Assembly (NCBI GenBank): GCA_037013685.1
Contig: CM072894.1
Coordinates: forward strand, 27,713,529-27,777,528
Reading direction: 5' to 3'
Length of the DNA: 64,000 nucleotides
Origin: Acridotheres tristis
Lineage: Eukaryota > Chordata > Aves > Passeriformes > Sturnidae
In this document: piece by piece, positions 37,701 through 50,849 of the stretch
Numbering within the stretch: position 1 is the stretch's first letter
How the letters are laid out: every line of letters begins with the position of its first letter
Notes under the pieces: model-generated
What the model saw: only the letters and a program-made list of their open reading frames with translations
What the model was told of the DNA's origin: nothing
Databases searched by the model: none
Made by a program: the position numbers and the translations under genes

Positions 37701-40700
37701 CTAATTCAGTCTAAGCTTCTGTGGCCAGAGTGGCAAATGCAGTTCTGGAACTTATGGAGGAGACACATTTGTCTGACTGATGATGCTAGGAAACCTTTGC
37801 ACTGCCACTATGATAAAAATATTCTATAGTGGTTTTTTTGCTAATTACTATTGCTTTCTTCTGAGTGGGGTGATGTTTCTGTAGAGAAGTGATTATTGTT
37901 CAGCTTTCTATCTATGTTTGGGAAAATTGGAATTTATGTCAGCTCTGAAAGCAAGAGACTAAATGGCAACTGAACAGACATTCCCACTTCAGGGAATAAT
38001 AATTGAGGGGTAATATAAAAAGAGTAGGGATGATACTGGGACAGGGATTTTGGCATGGTATTAGAGCTTGCTCCGTGCCTGCCCATACAGCTGTTCCACA
38101 TCTGAGCAAACAGTAGAGCTAAGCCACACGTGTGAGTGTGAATGTGGGTGCTGCACAACCAACCTTGATGTGTACGTGCTGTGTGTTGAGCCAGAAATAA
38201 TCTTTGGCATATATATGGGCATTTGAGTCTAAGCATATGAAACATGTTTTCTGCCTCCTCCATCCTGCCCTGGAGGCTTCTCTGAACACCCTGTTTCCAG
38301 GGACTTGCAGATTTTCCCTTGCTCCTGATAGTCTAGAATACAGATGGAAATTTCCATCCCACTGTGCCTGGTTCCATATTAGAGCATATTAATTTCAATT
38401 CTAATATCTAGACCTAGGCCTAAACAGGTGTGAGAAATTCTTCTCACATACCCAGAATGTAGCTGCAAATAACTTATTAACAAGGCAGCCTTAGGTGCTT
38501 TTAAGACTCCTGCTTTACTACTCAGGTTTTCTCCTGATCCCATCTCCTAAAAACACTCTCTATTTAGACATTTCTGTGTCACTTAATGGGAGGGACCTTC
38601 TGCACAAGCAATGGTCTCTGCAGCACCTTGCAGATTGCAGCTTGTCTGCTGAGTCTGGCAGATAGGTTTTTCTCCCTATCCCTTTTGAATGACAACTCTT
38701 GGCCCATGTACTGTATTTTGTAGCACTGGACTCCTGAGCCTTTGTGCAGGACACACCTTTGCATTTGCCTTCCAAGAGTTCTGTTCTGATTCCAGCAGTG
38801 CAGCTGTCCTGGGGCCATCTGATATATTTCTCCTGTCTTGGATCTGCTGTCTTGAAAAAACGAATTTTAGTGATTTCTTGTTCACATTCTTCTCCCTCCT
38901 CCCATCCTGTAGCATGCAAGCTTATGAGAGTTAGCTAAAAAATGTTTCATGCTGGATACCACCTATTGCCATCCCATTGGAAAACTTGACTGTAGCAGAG
39001 ACCTTAAATCAAAAGCCTGTGTGACAGTTTCTGATCTTTGAGCAGCTTTAGGGGCTGTCAAAAAGAAAAACATCCGTACCTAGTTAAATGAAGTTGTTTG
39101 CTATGGGTTGAGGTATTTGTCAAGTAGAGCCATGCAAAAGATTAAAGCAGTGTCTGTCAGTGAAACTACTGTATTTTGGTTTATGTAATCCTACAGGGTC
39201 TTTTTCCATGTTTTGCTTTTCAAGGAAACTGTAGGTGCCTTCAGCATTATATCTAAAAAGGGAATTAAACATTGCAGATAGTATTTCATTCTATATTTAA
39301 CAGCTCTTCTTTGAACAACAAAAACTATAAACTCATTGCTGGGACTTGAACTGAAGTCATGGTGGTTCCTAGTTCCCAGTTGTTAATGATATTTTACAGT
39401 GACAGCCCTGTTCTGCTTGCAGTATTAAGAAAAACAGTAGCTCACTCAGTGTCTGGGTTTCCACTAAAGTTTACTGATATTGGACCTTTGTACTGCCCAT
39501 CCTGCATTGCCATGGTGTGTGCATGTAAGAGGTGTGTGCAAAATGTGACAGTAGGCCTGCTGCTTCAGTGATAAAGTCATGAAAACAGTGAATAAACTGG
39601 GCAGAGCTTCCCTGGCCAGTGGAGCTGCAAGCAGACAAGAACAAACTTGCTGTGTTGTACACAGCAGACATGAGCAAGAAAAAGGCATGGCTAAGTCTTG
39701 ATAGACTTTAATGAAAAATATCTCCAAACACTTTTATTCTTTAAAAGGTCTTTTCAGAAGATTTTGGTATTTTATATGGTTAAATATGAGTATTTTCACT
39801 GGTTTAGTCATTAACCAGGAATCAGTGTAGGTATTGGGATGGCAGGTAAGCTGAATTAACTGCTCTCTCTCCCCTCAGCATTTTCCAACACCTTTGATTG
39901 GAGCTTATACAAACAAATTTGCTTTCTGTAGCCTATATAATTCCTATAACTGATGCTGTAGAACACATCTCAGGGTTCCTAAGGAAAGGGGAATATACAC
40001 TTCTCTGTCATTGACAAAAATAATTCCCTTTGGATGATGCTAAACCTTCCTTGCTTATGGGTGACTTCTGTCTAGCTTCTAAAGATGCTCCAGAATGCTT
40101 TAACTCTAAAACCAACCAAGTTGTACCAAATCCTGAGTGGATTTGAAGCTTCATGAGGAAACCACGTTCTTCCCAGCTGCCCAGCTCATACTCCTGAATT
40201 AACCTGTATATAAGATTCCTGGAGAGAAAGTCTGCTTTGGGCTAGTGAATATTCAGAAATGGGATCTTGAGATGTGATCCAAAATTGTGCAGCTTGTTTA
40301 AACCTGGAAGAGGGAAGGCTTTTCTGCACTGTGCTGTGATATGGAAAGGGTAAATGGCCACTGAAGAAAGTCTGGTGCTTGAAAGACTGATTTTACTCAG
40401 GTGCTTGTACTGTGGTAGTGCCCTACTGCTGGCATGCCTGATATGGAGGTGCTTCTGGTGTCCTGGTGGTCCTAAGGAGAGGAGCTCAGAGGCTGCACAG
40501 GGGTCTGTTATGACCCTTGGCAACCTGGACATAGCCTTTGTGATGATACTTCCTGCATAGTTGTGAAATGACCTTTTTAATCCATAAACATAAAAACATG
40601 AATGGCTTCAGTTAAAACCAGCTGGAGGTAGGCATGGGAAATGGCACTACATGAGATATCAGGAGGGAGTGAATGAGGAAATTAAATGCTCAATGGATCT

Positions 40701-41645
40701 CTGTAGGATGTTTGCTCTTATTTCTGAGTCCCTGGGCATGACATGTTCTGTTCCAATTGGAGTAGTAAACAGTAAGGTCAGAGGAGATGCGACTGGGATC
40801 TCTGTGCTCGTCCTGTCTGGTCAATACCATTTTCACAGTGCAATATCAAGTGCAATATACATCCAAATCCAGCTTTCCCTAATGTTCTATTGAGAAGAGA
40901 TCAGGTGGAGGAAACACGTGCTCCTCTGGCATCTAAAATAATCTGGGCTGAAACAGCAAATGTTCTGCCAATCCCAGTTGCTAAACTACCTGTGGATTGA
41001 GAACTGATCCAAAGTGTCACAACCAGTTGGCTCTGACACTTCTGCTAGACAAAGTATTTTCTTCCTTAAGATGGACTATACCGATGCCACTTTTGAAGTG
41101 CTCCTGTGCATCCCTCCATACTGATCAGGTTTTCAGAGAGGTTTTGTCCTCAAGTCCCTTAAACACCAGAGATTTTCAATGGCAAATGAGTGATGATTAG
41201 GCGTTACCCTAAAGGATAAAGACAGTGAGGCCACGGGGATGTTCTGGCTAAAAGACTTCTGTTCTTGAGAGTGATGGATGGGATTTTGCAGCAAGGATGG
41301 GTTATCCAAGGGTAATGCAGCCAGAGGGGTCAATACACCAGCAGTTGCTTTTTCTTTCTAATGGTAGAGGAAACAAAGATGAATAATTGTAAGGTGTGAG
41401 GGTAACATTCCTGTTTTACAGTGGTGGTTAGGTGAAAAAGCAACATTTCTCCTTAAGCTCACTTTAAAGCTGTTATGTGATCATAAAAAAATGAGGAGCT
41501 GGGGAAACTTCAAATAGGTGAACAGGAAAAGAAAGTGCCCAAATGGCAAACATCTGTCTTCGTCTATCTCTGCCTGTCTGTGCTTGAAATCTTGATAGCT
41601 GGGCTCAGGAAAGAACATTTAACTCAGGCGGCTAACAAAGTACAA
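31701..41645. other. Intergenic DNA without recognised genes
   Basis: AT-rich with simple A/C tracts (36355-36425) and an (AAAAC)n run at 36908-36921. No exon, RNA gene or intact mobile element was recognised. ROPN1, expected here by mammalian synteny, was not seen. Confidence 0.55.
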
Positions 41646-41649
41646 ACAA

Positions 41650-41795
41650 GTATTCCTCACAGCACTCCTTTTGAGACAATAATTATTGTCCCAAATCACA
41701 AATATTGGGCCTACAGTAGAGAAGTCAAAATCATTTAGCGAGCAGATTCAATGTCTGAGCTGGGACCAGGATCTTGGCTTTCCAAACTCCTTTTT
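41650..41795 (-). mobile_element. MIR/L2-like ancient SINE relic
   Basis: CCTCACAGCACTCCTTTTGA, ATTATTGTCCCAAATCACAA, TAGAGAAGTCAAAATC and GAGCTGGGACCAGGATCTTG follow the order of a reverse-complement MIR/L2 3' consensus. Confidence 0.65.
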
Positions 41796-42566
41796 GGCTC
41801 TCTAGTCACCGAGGACTGTAAAGAATAAAATATGAAGGCATACCTGCAACAACGTGCAATTTCGCTGATCGTTTCCAAAGCAATTGTGCCTATCAGCTCC
41901 TTAACATAAACCCCCCCCCACCTCTCTACCCAACCCCAAAACAAAGAACAATTTTTTGTGTCCGTATAACCACATCAGTGTTCACTTTCGCCCCTCGAGT
42001 ACCTGCCCAGCTAACAGCCGAGCGCCGCGCCGTGCCCCCGCGGCTGCTCATCAGAGGGGAGACATGGCAGCGGTGCAGCCCGAGGATGCACAGCGATACT
42101 GCTGCGGATCCTACAAGGGTAGGGAATAAAACAAAAATTCCCTCTGGCCCCCGCGGGGTGTTCGTGCCCGCACCTGTGCCCGGCGCGCCCCGCCCGGAGC
42201 GGCCGCGCCCCGCAGAGGGGCTGCCCCGGCTGCGGGGGGCGCCGCAGCCTCCCCGGCCGGCGCCCGGCCTGGCTCAGGAAGTGCCGGCAGGGAAGCGGCG
42301 GGGGCGGCCGCCGGGGGCCGGGCCGGGCTGTCAGCGCGGCGAGGGGCAGCGGCGGCGGCGGGGGGAACGGAGCGGAGCAGGTCGGAACAATAGCGGGTGG
42401 AGGGGAGGGGGCCGGCGGCGGCGGGGCTCGGCACCGGCACCCCGCCCCGGCCGCACCGCCCAGCGCAGCCCGGGGGCAGCGCAGCCCAGCCCCGGGGCAG
42501 CCGCCCCGCAGGCACCGCGGAAGGGATGATCCGAGTGGCGCTCGTTTGGGCTCGCAGCTGAACGCG

Positions 42567-42637
42567 CCTCCATCCCTCCCTCCCTCCTCTTCTCCCTCCC
42601 TCTTTTTCTCTCTCTCTCTCTGCTCTCCTCCTCCCTA
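42567..42637 (+). repeat. KALRN: Polypyrimidine (CCT/CT)n tract in KALRN 5' region
   Basis: An almost pure C/T run of about 70 nt, including TCCCTCCCTCC and a CTCTCTCTCTCTCT stretch, ends about 50 nt before the ATG. Such tracts act as 5'UTR or promoter elements able to form non-B DNA (general knowledge). Whether it is transcribed here is not visible. Confidence 0.85.
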
Positions 42638-42688
42638 ACTCACTGGATATTACCAGCCGCCGGGCTCGCCGCCGCCTCTCCCCCAGCC

Positions 42689-42761
42689 ATGAATCCCGCT
42701 GAAGGGGCGGCGGAGGAAGGCGCTGTCCCTGACTCCGAGGTGGATGCTTTCTTCCGAACAG
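42689..42761 (+). CDS. KALRN: KALRN first coding exon (kalirin RhoGEF N-terminus)
   Basis: Kalirin is a large Rho guanine nucleotide exchange factor with a Sec14 domain, spectrin repeats, two DH-PH modules and, in long forms, a kinase. It activates Rac1 and RhoA and shapes dendritic spines (family knowledge). This exon carries only the N-terminal leader: 24 codons opening MNPAEGAAEEG and ending DSEVDAFFRT. It closely resembles a mammalian kalirin isoform that starts MNPPEG and contains DSDVDAFFRT. It stops at ACAG|GTAGGG in phase 1, so the last G can begin the Asp codon before the conserved RFWDQW Sec14 start. The ATG has G at -3. The next exon is outside the window. Head-to-head placement with CCDC14 supports the call. 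Confidence 0.85.
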
Positions 42762-45700
42762 GTAGGGGAGCCGCGGGGAAGGGGCCAGGGCAGAGCCGGG
42801 CCCTGCCTCCGCCGCGGGATGCGGGGCTGGCTGTTGCGGCGAGGGCACCGCCAGCAGCGGAGCCGCGGGGAGGGGAGAAGAGGGGATGGAGGGGGTCCCC
42901 GCCTGCCTCCTCGCTTTGTCCGCCGCAGCCCTTCGATGCGCCCGTGCCCCCGTCTCCCCTCCCGCCCCTGGGAGGATGCTACCGCGGGGCTGCGCTCCCA
43001 CCGCCTCGGGAGAGGACCGGCCAAGCCCCCGCCCCAAGCAGGCACAAAAGCCCCGCGGGGATGCTCGGGGAGAGCTGTCGCGTCGTTACCTCCGCGGGAA
43101 GCAGTGCCGGCTGGGCCCCGCCGGGCCCCCGCCCCGGGCGGCGGCGGACACCCGGGTACCGGCTGGTATTTGGAAGCGGAGCTGGCTGCCTGCCCCGCTC
43201 CAGCCGGGCGAAGCGCTGGGCGCTACCCGTGCCGCCCTCGGGTGGGCAGTGAGTGAGCGCAGAGGCGCCCTGGGCAGCGCTCGCTTGCAGCCCCGCTGCC
43301 GAGCGGGGATGCTGACCTCGCGTAGACGGGCTCGCTAAGTAGCTCAGGGCTGGGTGAGAGCCCTGTGTTTCACTCTCCCTACTCAGAGGATGCTGAAGTG
43401 CAGCCAAAGTGTAGCTGGACTACAGCAAAGCGTAGGAAGCCTTTGCTAATGAAGCAGTGGCTAATTAAATTTTGTGGGCAATAGGTACGTGCTGGGGTCC
43501 TCATTGCATCACTCGTTTGTGAGGTGGTGTTTGTGTGGGAGCCCCCGGCTCTGAAACACGGCTTTGCACAGGATGAGCATCTCAACTGAAGCAACTTGTG
43601 GTCTGTATGACACACCCCCCGTTCTCCGTCGCTCCCTCCCCCATCAAAATCTTAAGAAAGTTTTATAATCTTCTTGGTAGATTTTTAATTAAAAATTGTA
43701 AAGGATTAAGTGCTTGTTTCATAAGGGGATTGACCCTTTTGGGATAGGACTGATAGTGCCACAGCTGTTTGTCAAGACTACTTTTCAGCTGTTTTCCTTC
43801 TTCTACCTGCTCATTAGCTACACACAATGCTTTGAGCTCCAGTTACAAAAAAGCGATTATGTAATCACCAAAACTTTAAAAAAGTAAAATCCTGAAGGCT
43901 TGCAGCAGCTCCCTGCTGTGGTAGACTGCACCCCATTTATGTGAAAACCCTTTGATCTAGAGAAATATAATAAGGTCTGGCTGTGTGTATCTTACGATCC
44001 ACAAGTCATTAAGCCACAGGGTATTTGCCTGTTGATAGCCTACCTGGTTACAAGATAATTTCCTAAGTCTCAACAATGACAGATTTGCTAGAAAAAAGAA
44101 AACAACCCACCAATTTTTCTTTTAAGAGGAGCGTGTTAATTAAGGTTCCCCCCTACCTTTTCACTCTGTCCCGTCCTTCACCCAAAGCTGAATCATTTCT
44201 CTATGACACTGCCTTCTCAACGTAAGCACGTTAGCAGAATTGATTTTGGAGAGAGTCAAATCTGTCTAGCTTATATAAAAAAGTATTCCTAAACGAAGGA
44301 AAAGCACAGGGAGCCATGTGACTAGACATTTCTCCCAAGCTGCCTCCTTCACTTTAAATTTCACCTCTAGGTCCGTGAATACACTTGCAACCTGCATTTT
44401 ACATTTAGCCCAGAGACTTCAGAGAGTCTCCTAATACTTCTGCTTCTTGAGAAAACAAAATCACAGGAACCTGGGCTTGGGAGAGGTGCCTCGGTCCTAT
44501 CCTTGCACTGAAGCATGTATGCATGGGCCATCCCTGATGGCTGTCTGTTTCACCTTAAGCTTCATCAAAGAAGATGGCAAAATTCTCGTTTCTGCATCCT
44601 TATATAGCACCTTGTTTCCAAAATGATGATGTGGAAAAAATCCCCCAGACTATTAGTAATTAATTTTGGCTGTCTGCTGGCAACATCCCTGAGAAATGGG
44701 GAAAGCTCGAGCACAGGTGTGGCTTGTGTGAAATCAGTATTGGTTCTCTGTGTTGTTTGGGGCCCTGTCACTTGTGGGTTTGCACAACGGCACTGCTGTT
44801 GTGGCTGTGTGAAGTTTGGTTTAGTGGATGGTGGAGAAAACAGCTGATGTGGGGCTTGGAATAACAATTGTGGCCAGGACACAACTGACTCCCCCACCTC
44901 TCAGGCTTACAATAGCAATCCTGTCTGAGTAAGGACTGTGAGATGGGGTCTGATTTGTAATAGCTACAGAGACCTGCGTTGACTTAGCATGCTTTTTCCT
45001 TTGATACTAGATGTTTTTTTTCTTCTGTACCTTGTCCTGACTTGTGTTCTGGATTTTTAAAGCATAACCGTTGTCTTACATGCTCACATCAAATAAAAAA
45101 TGAATGTATATGGTTTAAAGATTAACTCCTCTGATATCCCAAGCTTATACTAAACAGCCTAAACTCTTCCGAAATTCAGAGTTACCACATGGAAGAGCAT
45201 GAACTCATCATTTGTTAAAAAAACTGAGTCGAAACAGCTAAGCCTCTCCGAGGCTTTTAGCAACCAGCTGGGCTTTGCACTGAGCCGGGAGGATCGATAG
45301 GCTGCTCTCTGCTACCGGCAGAGGAGGCTGGTGCTGGGAGTGGCGCCGCTCACGGAGCAGCTCCCCCAGCAGCACCCAAACACTCGAGGTACCCGTTCCT
45401 TATCAGCAGAGACACCTGAGATAGCAGCTTTCTGAGCTGTACCTGGAAAGGCAATCTGAGAAATTAACATGAAGTAATAAAGGAATGTCTGTTCTGGTGC
45501 TTACACTGATGAGAACTAGGAATGACTTTTAAGAAAAGGGTGGGTATAACAACTGTGTGGTTGATGCTGGCAGTCAGTTAAAGCCTCCCTGGAGTCAGGC
45601 AGGAAAGGGACTATTCTAATTTTCATCATCTGATATATGCAGTGAGAAATTCAGGAATTCTCTTTTAGAGAATCAGCACCATGTAATTGGGATAAAAATT

Positions 45701-46034
45701 AACAGGCAGAGGGACACGAAGGGCAGAAATTACTATTACTGATTTCTAGGATAACACCATCTGCTGAGTTGTAGCAGCAATTCCTGCATGACGTCTATCA
45801 CTGCTGTTTGAATAAAAACCCACATCTATGCCTAGGTAAGCCTTACCAAGTTTCTTAAGTCTTTTTTTTTTTTTTGACAGGTAAAATATGACCAGGTTCT
45901 CTGGAACTCTTACTAGTCTGTATTAAATGTGTACTGAAACTTTTTTATTGTGTGGAATGGAATCCAAATACGTACAGTTTCAAACATAAAGTAAGTCACT
46001 TTCGAAGGTACAAATAAGAGATATCCCTTGGATA

Positions 46035-46086
46035 CAGACACAGAGAGAAAGCTTTAACTTCAGATGTAGAGAGAAAGCTTTAGCTT
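46035..46086. repeat. 26-bp tandem duplication
   Basis: Two adjacent units share AGAGAGAAAGCTTTARCTT after CAGACAC or CAGATGT, with four mismatches in total. Confidence 0.8.
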
Positions 46087-49000
46087 TCTGCTTAAGTTGC
46101 AGTAATTTCTGCAGTGTGTTTTGGATACAGGGGTTAAACACATAAGGAAATTCTTTACCAAAAATTTAAATATTTATAGAAGTCAGTGACAGAACAGTTT
46201 AGCAAACTACCAATTACTAGCAGAAGTAGTCATCAATATTTCTCATGTGCTATCAGATTTTATTTTCTAATTTATTTTTCTGGCATTTAACTATAACATT
46301 GATTGTGTCTGATATGAAGATGCTGACTTTGTCATTGATACTTCCTGTGAGTGAGTTGAAAACTGACATTATTCCATCTCCTTTGGATGCAATGAATTAT
46401 TCTGTTTGCTCTCTGCTTTTCAGCCAGCTATACTTCTAATGTTGTTCATTTGTGCACAAGTGACTGGCAGTTCTGCTATTAAATAACTTTAAAATGATTG
46501 GCATTGGCCAGGCTGTTTGATCAAAAGATGTGCTTGAAATGATGTCAGCAGAGAAGTGCTCCTCAAGGTTGAGGGACTCAAGTGTCTCCTTGTAGAGCAG
46601 GTAAATTGATTCAATTGAGTTGTCACTGGGGTGAGGTGTTCGTGTGATACCTGGCTTCCTTTCCTTGAGACTTTATAATTCATAAGGCCTGGTCTGGTAA
46701 TGTGTGCTGTTAAAGGAGGCTCTGTTGCAGAAAAGACTGTCAGGTCTGTCCTACCATTTGGAAAGCTCTTGTGTTCTTTGAAGTGATTCTTTTAATCAAA
46801 ATCTGTACCACTCTCTGGAGGCTTTGACCTCTGACCCTGTCAGGAATATGAGTTTTGTTGTTTTCTTTCTTTATTATCTAATGTAGGTGGGTTTTATTTT
46901 TTCATGTGATTGATGTGAGGGAGGAGTTGCTGTTTTACTATGGATGGGAACCCAGCTCCCTCCAAGCCTCCCCAGTGCATGGGGAAGGCTGTGTGCCTCT
47001 GCCCTCTGCTTGTCCCATCTCCTCCACCTCAGGATTCTGATGCAGATCTGCTGGTTCAGGAATTTTCATGTAGACATGGGAAAGGCATGAGACATAGGTC
47101 TTGGTGGGAAAGACTGTCCTCTTCCCTCTATTGCCATGCAGATGCTGCTAAGAAATGGGGCAGAAACTGCTGGATTGTGGGGTCTTGTGTCAAAAAAGAA
47201 GGATCTATTTTTGTCTGATGCTGGAAGGGAACAATTTAAATGAAATGATTTATGTTCAGAGAAGCATTTATTTCCCCTACTGCATCCTTCCTTCTCATGC
47301 AGCAGAAGTACATACAGGCAACAGGGATGATATCTGATAGTTATTTATAATGTTTTTATTCTGGATGAGATTGCATTCTGTTATAGGACAGTAGGAAGAT
47401 ACTTACTTACGTGATATTAATTCAATTAATATTGGACGTAATTTCTTCCAGATGAAGGGGCCTTTCTCACACAAGCTTCTGGTCAGAGCTCATCTGTACT
47501 GAGGTTCACAATACTTGATTTCCAAGTCAAGATACAATAGGGAATATAAGCATAAAACATAGACATTAGTAAAATACACAGGCACTGTAATAAGGCTTGA
47601 TATGGCACCGACAGAAGTTATGGGGCAGAACCTGTTGCCTACACTGTGTTTTTGGGTTGGAACTCTGAAAGAAGAAAAGTGTAATCCTGAAGTCAGCACG
47701 AAAGAGGAATCTTCCTAGTACTTGTGTAGACCATTTTACTTGTGAACTTAGATGATCACATGAGTCTTGGAATGATGGGTGAGTTCGATACAAGTGAGCA
47801 TCCAATCTGGCCAGGCAAATATAACTATCACTCTTTCCTACCACCTGCCTCCCATAGTGTATTTTATCAAGTCTCGTTATAATAACCTGCTGGGGAAACA
47901 TGAGGTTTTAAAAATGGGAGCGGCTTTGATGAGTTTGGTGGGTTTTCTTTGCTGTAATTTCCAGGCACACCCCCATGTTAAAAGCCTTTTAGGGAGTCCT
48001 CTGTCTGCACAGGTGCTCTGGGCCTCTTGAAGGTTGGGAATGAAGTATTCTGTTGTTTCAGCTGCTGTGACCTTATGGTCTCTGGAAAGGCTGATTATGG
48101 ATGTAGAGCAGCTTTATTGCTCCGTGGTGACATGTACCATACAGTACCCAGTGGTATTTTAAGTACTTCATAGTTACATCAAAGAAAATACTTATGGAGT
48201 ATTAGGCCTTATAAACCCATAGTGCTGTGCCTTTTACTGCTGGAACTTAAAGTCATGAAACGACTTAGAGGTATTTGTGCTTTTGTTTGATTTGGAATGG
48301 TGTCCTGCTTTTAATATTTCTTTGGATAAACAACTCCCGTTTTACAGCCTCGCATGGCTCACGCACCCTGTGTTTAACTGAAGGGACTCTGCCACTTGGG
48401 GAATTTTGCCTAGAGAATCTGGCAAGAATAACAGGGAGTATTCCAATACACGTTTTGCAAAAGAAAGCTGGATATGAAAAGAGAAGTCAAATATGATTGT
48501 CTGAATGGAGAGTCTTAAAGTGTAAAGGACTGTAAAAAAAAAAAGTCATAATATTTTGAATTATTTCTTTCCCACTCGCTTCTAGGATGGATTGTGTTAC
48601 TGCTGTACAGATCCAGAGAACTTCAGAGGAATTGCTTGGGAGTTGTCACAGATGTAACTGAAAACAGAACTTGGCCCAAGCACTGCAGTGGCAATCGTAA
48701 ATCTAGGTTTAAGTCAGTCACCTGTGTGATATGTGGCCTGCAGTGTGTTGAAATGGGATTTAGAGCATTTCGTGCTAGGAATGGAGTAATATTTCAGCAA
48801 AATATCTAAGTTTTCATGTCATATTTCATATTTGGTTCAGAATGATCCTTGTATTTGAATCCAGGGCAAAGACTTTCCTCTGTTTATAAGTCATTGTGAA
48901 AGTCATTAACCCATGTGATTACTGTGGATTCACATTAGTTTCAGTTGTTTCTCATTTATTTTATTTTGAACTATTCAGTGAACATTCAAAGTGATATATT

Positions 49001-49144
49001 GAAACTATGTATGTTCACTGCTGAAGTGTTAAATATAATTTAAAACATTTGTTGAAGTTAAAGTAGTTTCTGTTACTTAATCAAGGGCTTAGAATATTAT
49101 TCTACTACTCTTAAATATAAATATTCATTTTGTTTGCTCGTTTT

Positions 49145-49190
49145 CTTAAATGAAAAGTTTCTTTAATGAAAAGTTTTCTTTAATGAGTAA
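49145..49190. repeat. Short tandem repeat, about 17 bp, 2.7 copies
   Basis: Units of CTTTAATGAAAAGTTT repeat with single-base length changes. Confidence 0.8.
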
Positions 49191-50849
49191 CTGGAATAAA
49201 TAGTGGTTTATTCGGGTTCATTGTCTCTTATCAATGTGTCGCTTTCTTACTAAAATCTAGGAGTGTTTTTTCTTTCCTTCAAATTGCACAAAATGAAAAC
49301 ATTCAGGTACATAGGTCTAATTTGTTGCACTTCCACTTCAAGGCAACAAATTACCTTCAAAACTAAAAATGAAATTCCTTTTTTAGTAACCCTAATTATA
49401 TGAACCAGCATTTCAGTTTCACTGATGGAACAAAACTACCATAATTAGGCGGACTGTAGTTTTTAGTGTAAGGTCACATCATGCTTTGCTGAGAATAATA
49501 AGAGGAAATGATCTTCAATTTAACATCTTGGTGACTGGCAGACCAGCTGCTCTGGTCATTTCTTTTAGTAAAGTGGCCTTGGGAAAAAGGCTGAATGTAT
49601 GTTTGTGAGAGAAATTAAATTAACCTCGTTACATAATTAGTATCCATGTAGACATGGTGGGGTTTTCAGGTTTTTAAAATACTTTCTTTGGGTGGAGGGG
49701 GGGGTAGTTTTGGTGTGTGGAAATAGCTGTGTCAAAGTCGTAGAAGACGTGCCTTGTTTTTAAAATGATGATAATAATAAAAATATAACAAAGGAAAGAT
49801 TTGCTCTCTTCTGGGGATTGTGACTCCTCCTTTGCCAGGTGACTGCTTGGTGAAGCAGTAAAGGCAGCAGGTCAGGCATGCTCCAGTGCAACCGCCATAG
49901 AAAGGGCGGTCATTGGCCCGGGTAGGTTTGTTACCTGAAATCAGAAAATATCTATATCTCTCTATATATGTGTATATCTCAAAAAGTGCTTTGTATAGGT
50001 TCCCCGGTAATATCGGTGCTGCTGGCATGGTTCCTGGCTCCTGGAGTGTACCCTGGTGCTCCCGCTGTTTTAGTGGCAACTGGCAGCCTACTTTGGGAGC
50101 AGCATCGTCAGCTGGAAACAATAGTGTCTGATTCTTGTTTGTCAGCAGGGACAATAGCCCCGCTGATGGGCTGCGGTGCAGGAGAGGGGCCTTCCTTTGT
50201 ATGGCAGTGCGGGCATGGCAGATGGCTAATTGGACATGATAAACCACGGGGGCAATGGGGGAGAAAAAGGAGATCTGCAGGGATTAGCGGCTTGTATCCC
50301 CCCCTCACTACAGAAAAAATGTATTTTAAAGATGTCATCAACTTTAGTGCTTTGCCATGAATATATCATTCAGTAATGAAGAAGGAGGACATCCTAACGA
50401 AAGTATTTTCTCGGTTGATGTGAAGTCTGCTTTATTAACTGTGAACAAATCCTGTTACTGTATGGGAAGGTAGGCGAATGCATGGCCCCCAAAGGCACTG
50501 GCATGGCACTTAGGAAAATTAGCAGTGCATATTTTTCATAGGTCTTGTAAGTCAATGTCAGACTGTTATGCCAAACAGCATCCAAGCTGAACACAAAGGG
50601 CTTTACCAGCTGTGTTTGTCAGGAGTGGAAAGTTATGATCTACCATAGCTTGACTTGATAAGAAGAGATACTCAGTGTCGGAGCACTGAAAAGCTAAGCT
50701 GATTATCAAAGATAGAATTTATTTATTTAAATATATTTTCTTGGTCTTATTAGAATATGTGCTATAAAGCCAAAGCCTGACACTCTTGTGCAAACAAACT
50801 TTTGCTTATTTCAAACAGTTTAAGGAAAAACGGAACTAAAGCCTCAAGG

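Larger units (their letters stand above)
41990..43330 (+). promoter_or_regulatory. KALRN: CpG-island promoter of KALRN
   Basis: About 1.3 kb of very GC- and CpG-rich DNA with an abrupt change from AT-rich flanks. It surrounds the kalirin start codon. GC boxes and GGCGG runs are frequent; no TATA box is seen. Upstream ATGs, such as 42064, would give uORFs if transcription starts far enough left. Long frames on both strands here are effects of GC content. Confidence 0.85.

Noticed and set aside
41978..43407. Long frames of 100-308 codons on both strands in the KALRN CpG island
   Set aside because: They are Arg/Pro/Gly/Ala-rich and overlap each other in several frames, as expected where stop codons are rare in GC-rich DNA. 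Only the 73-nt kalirin exon has family support.
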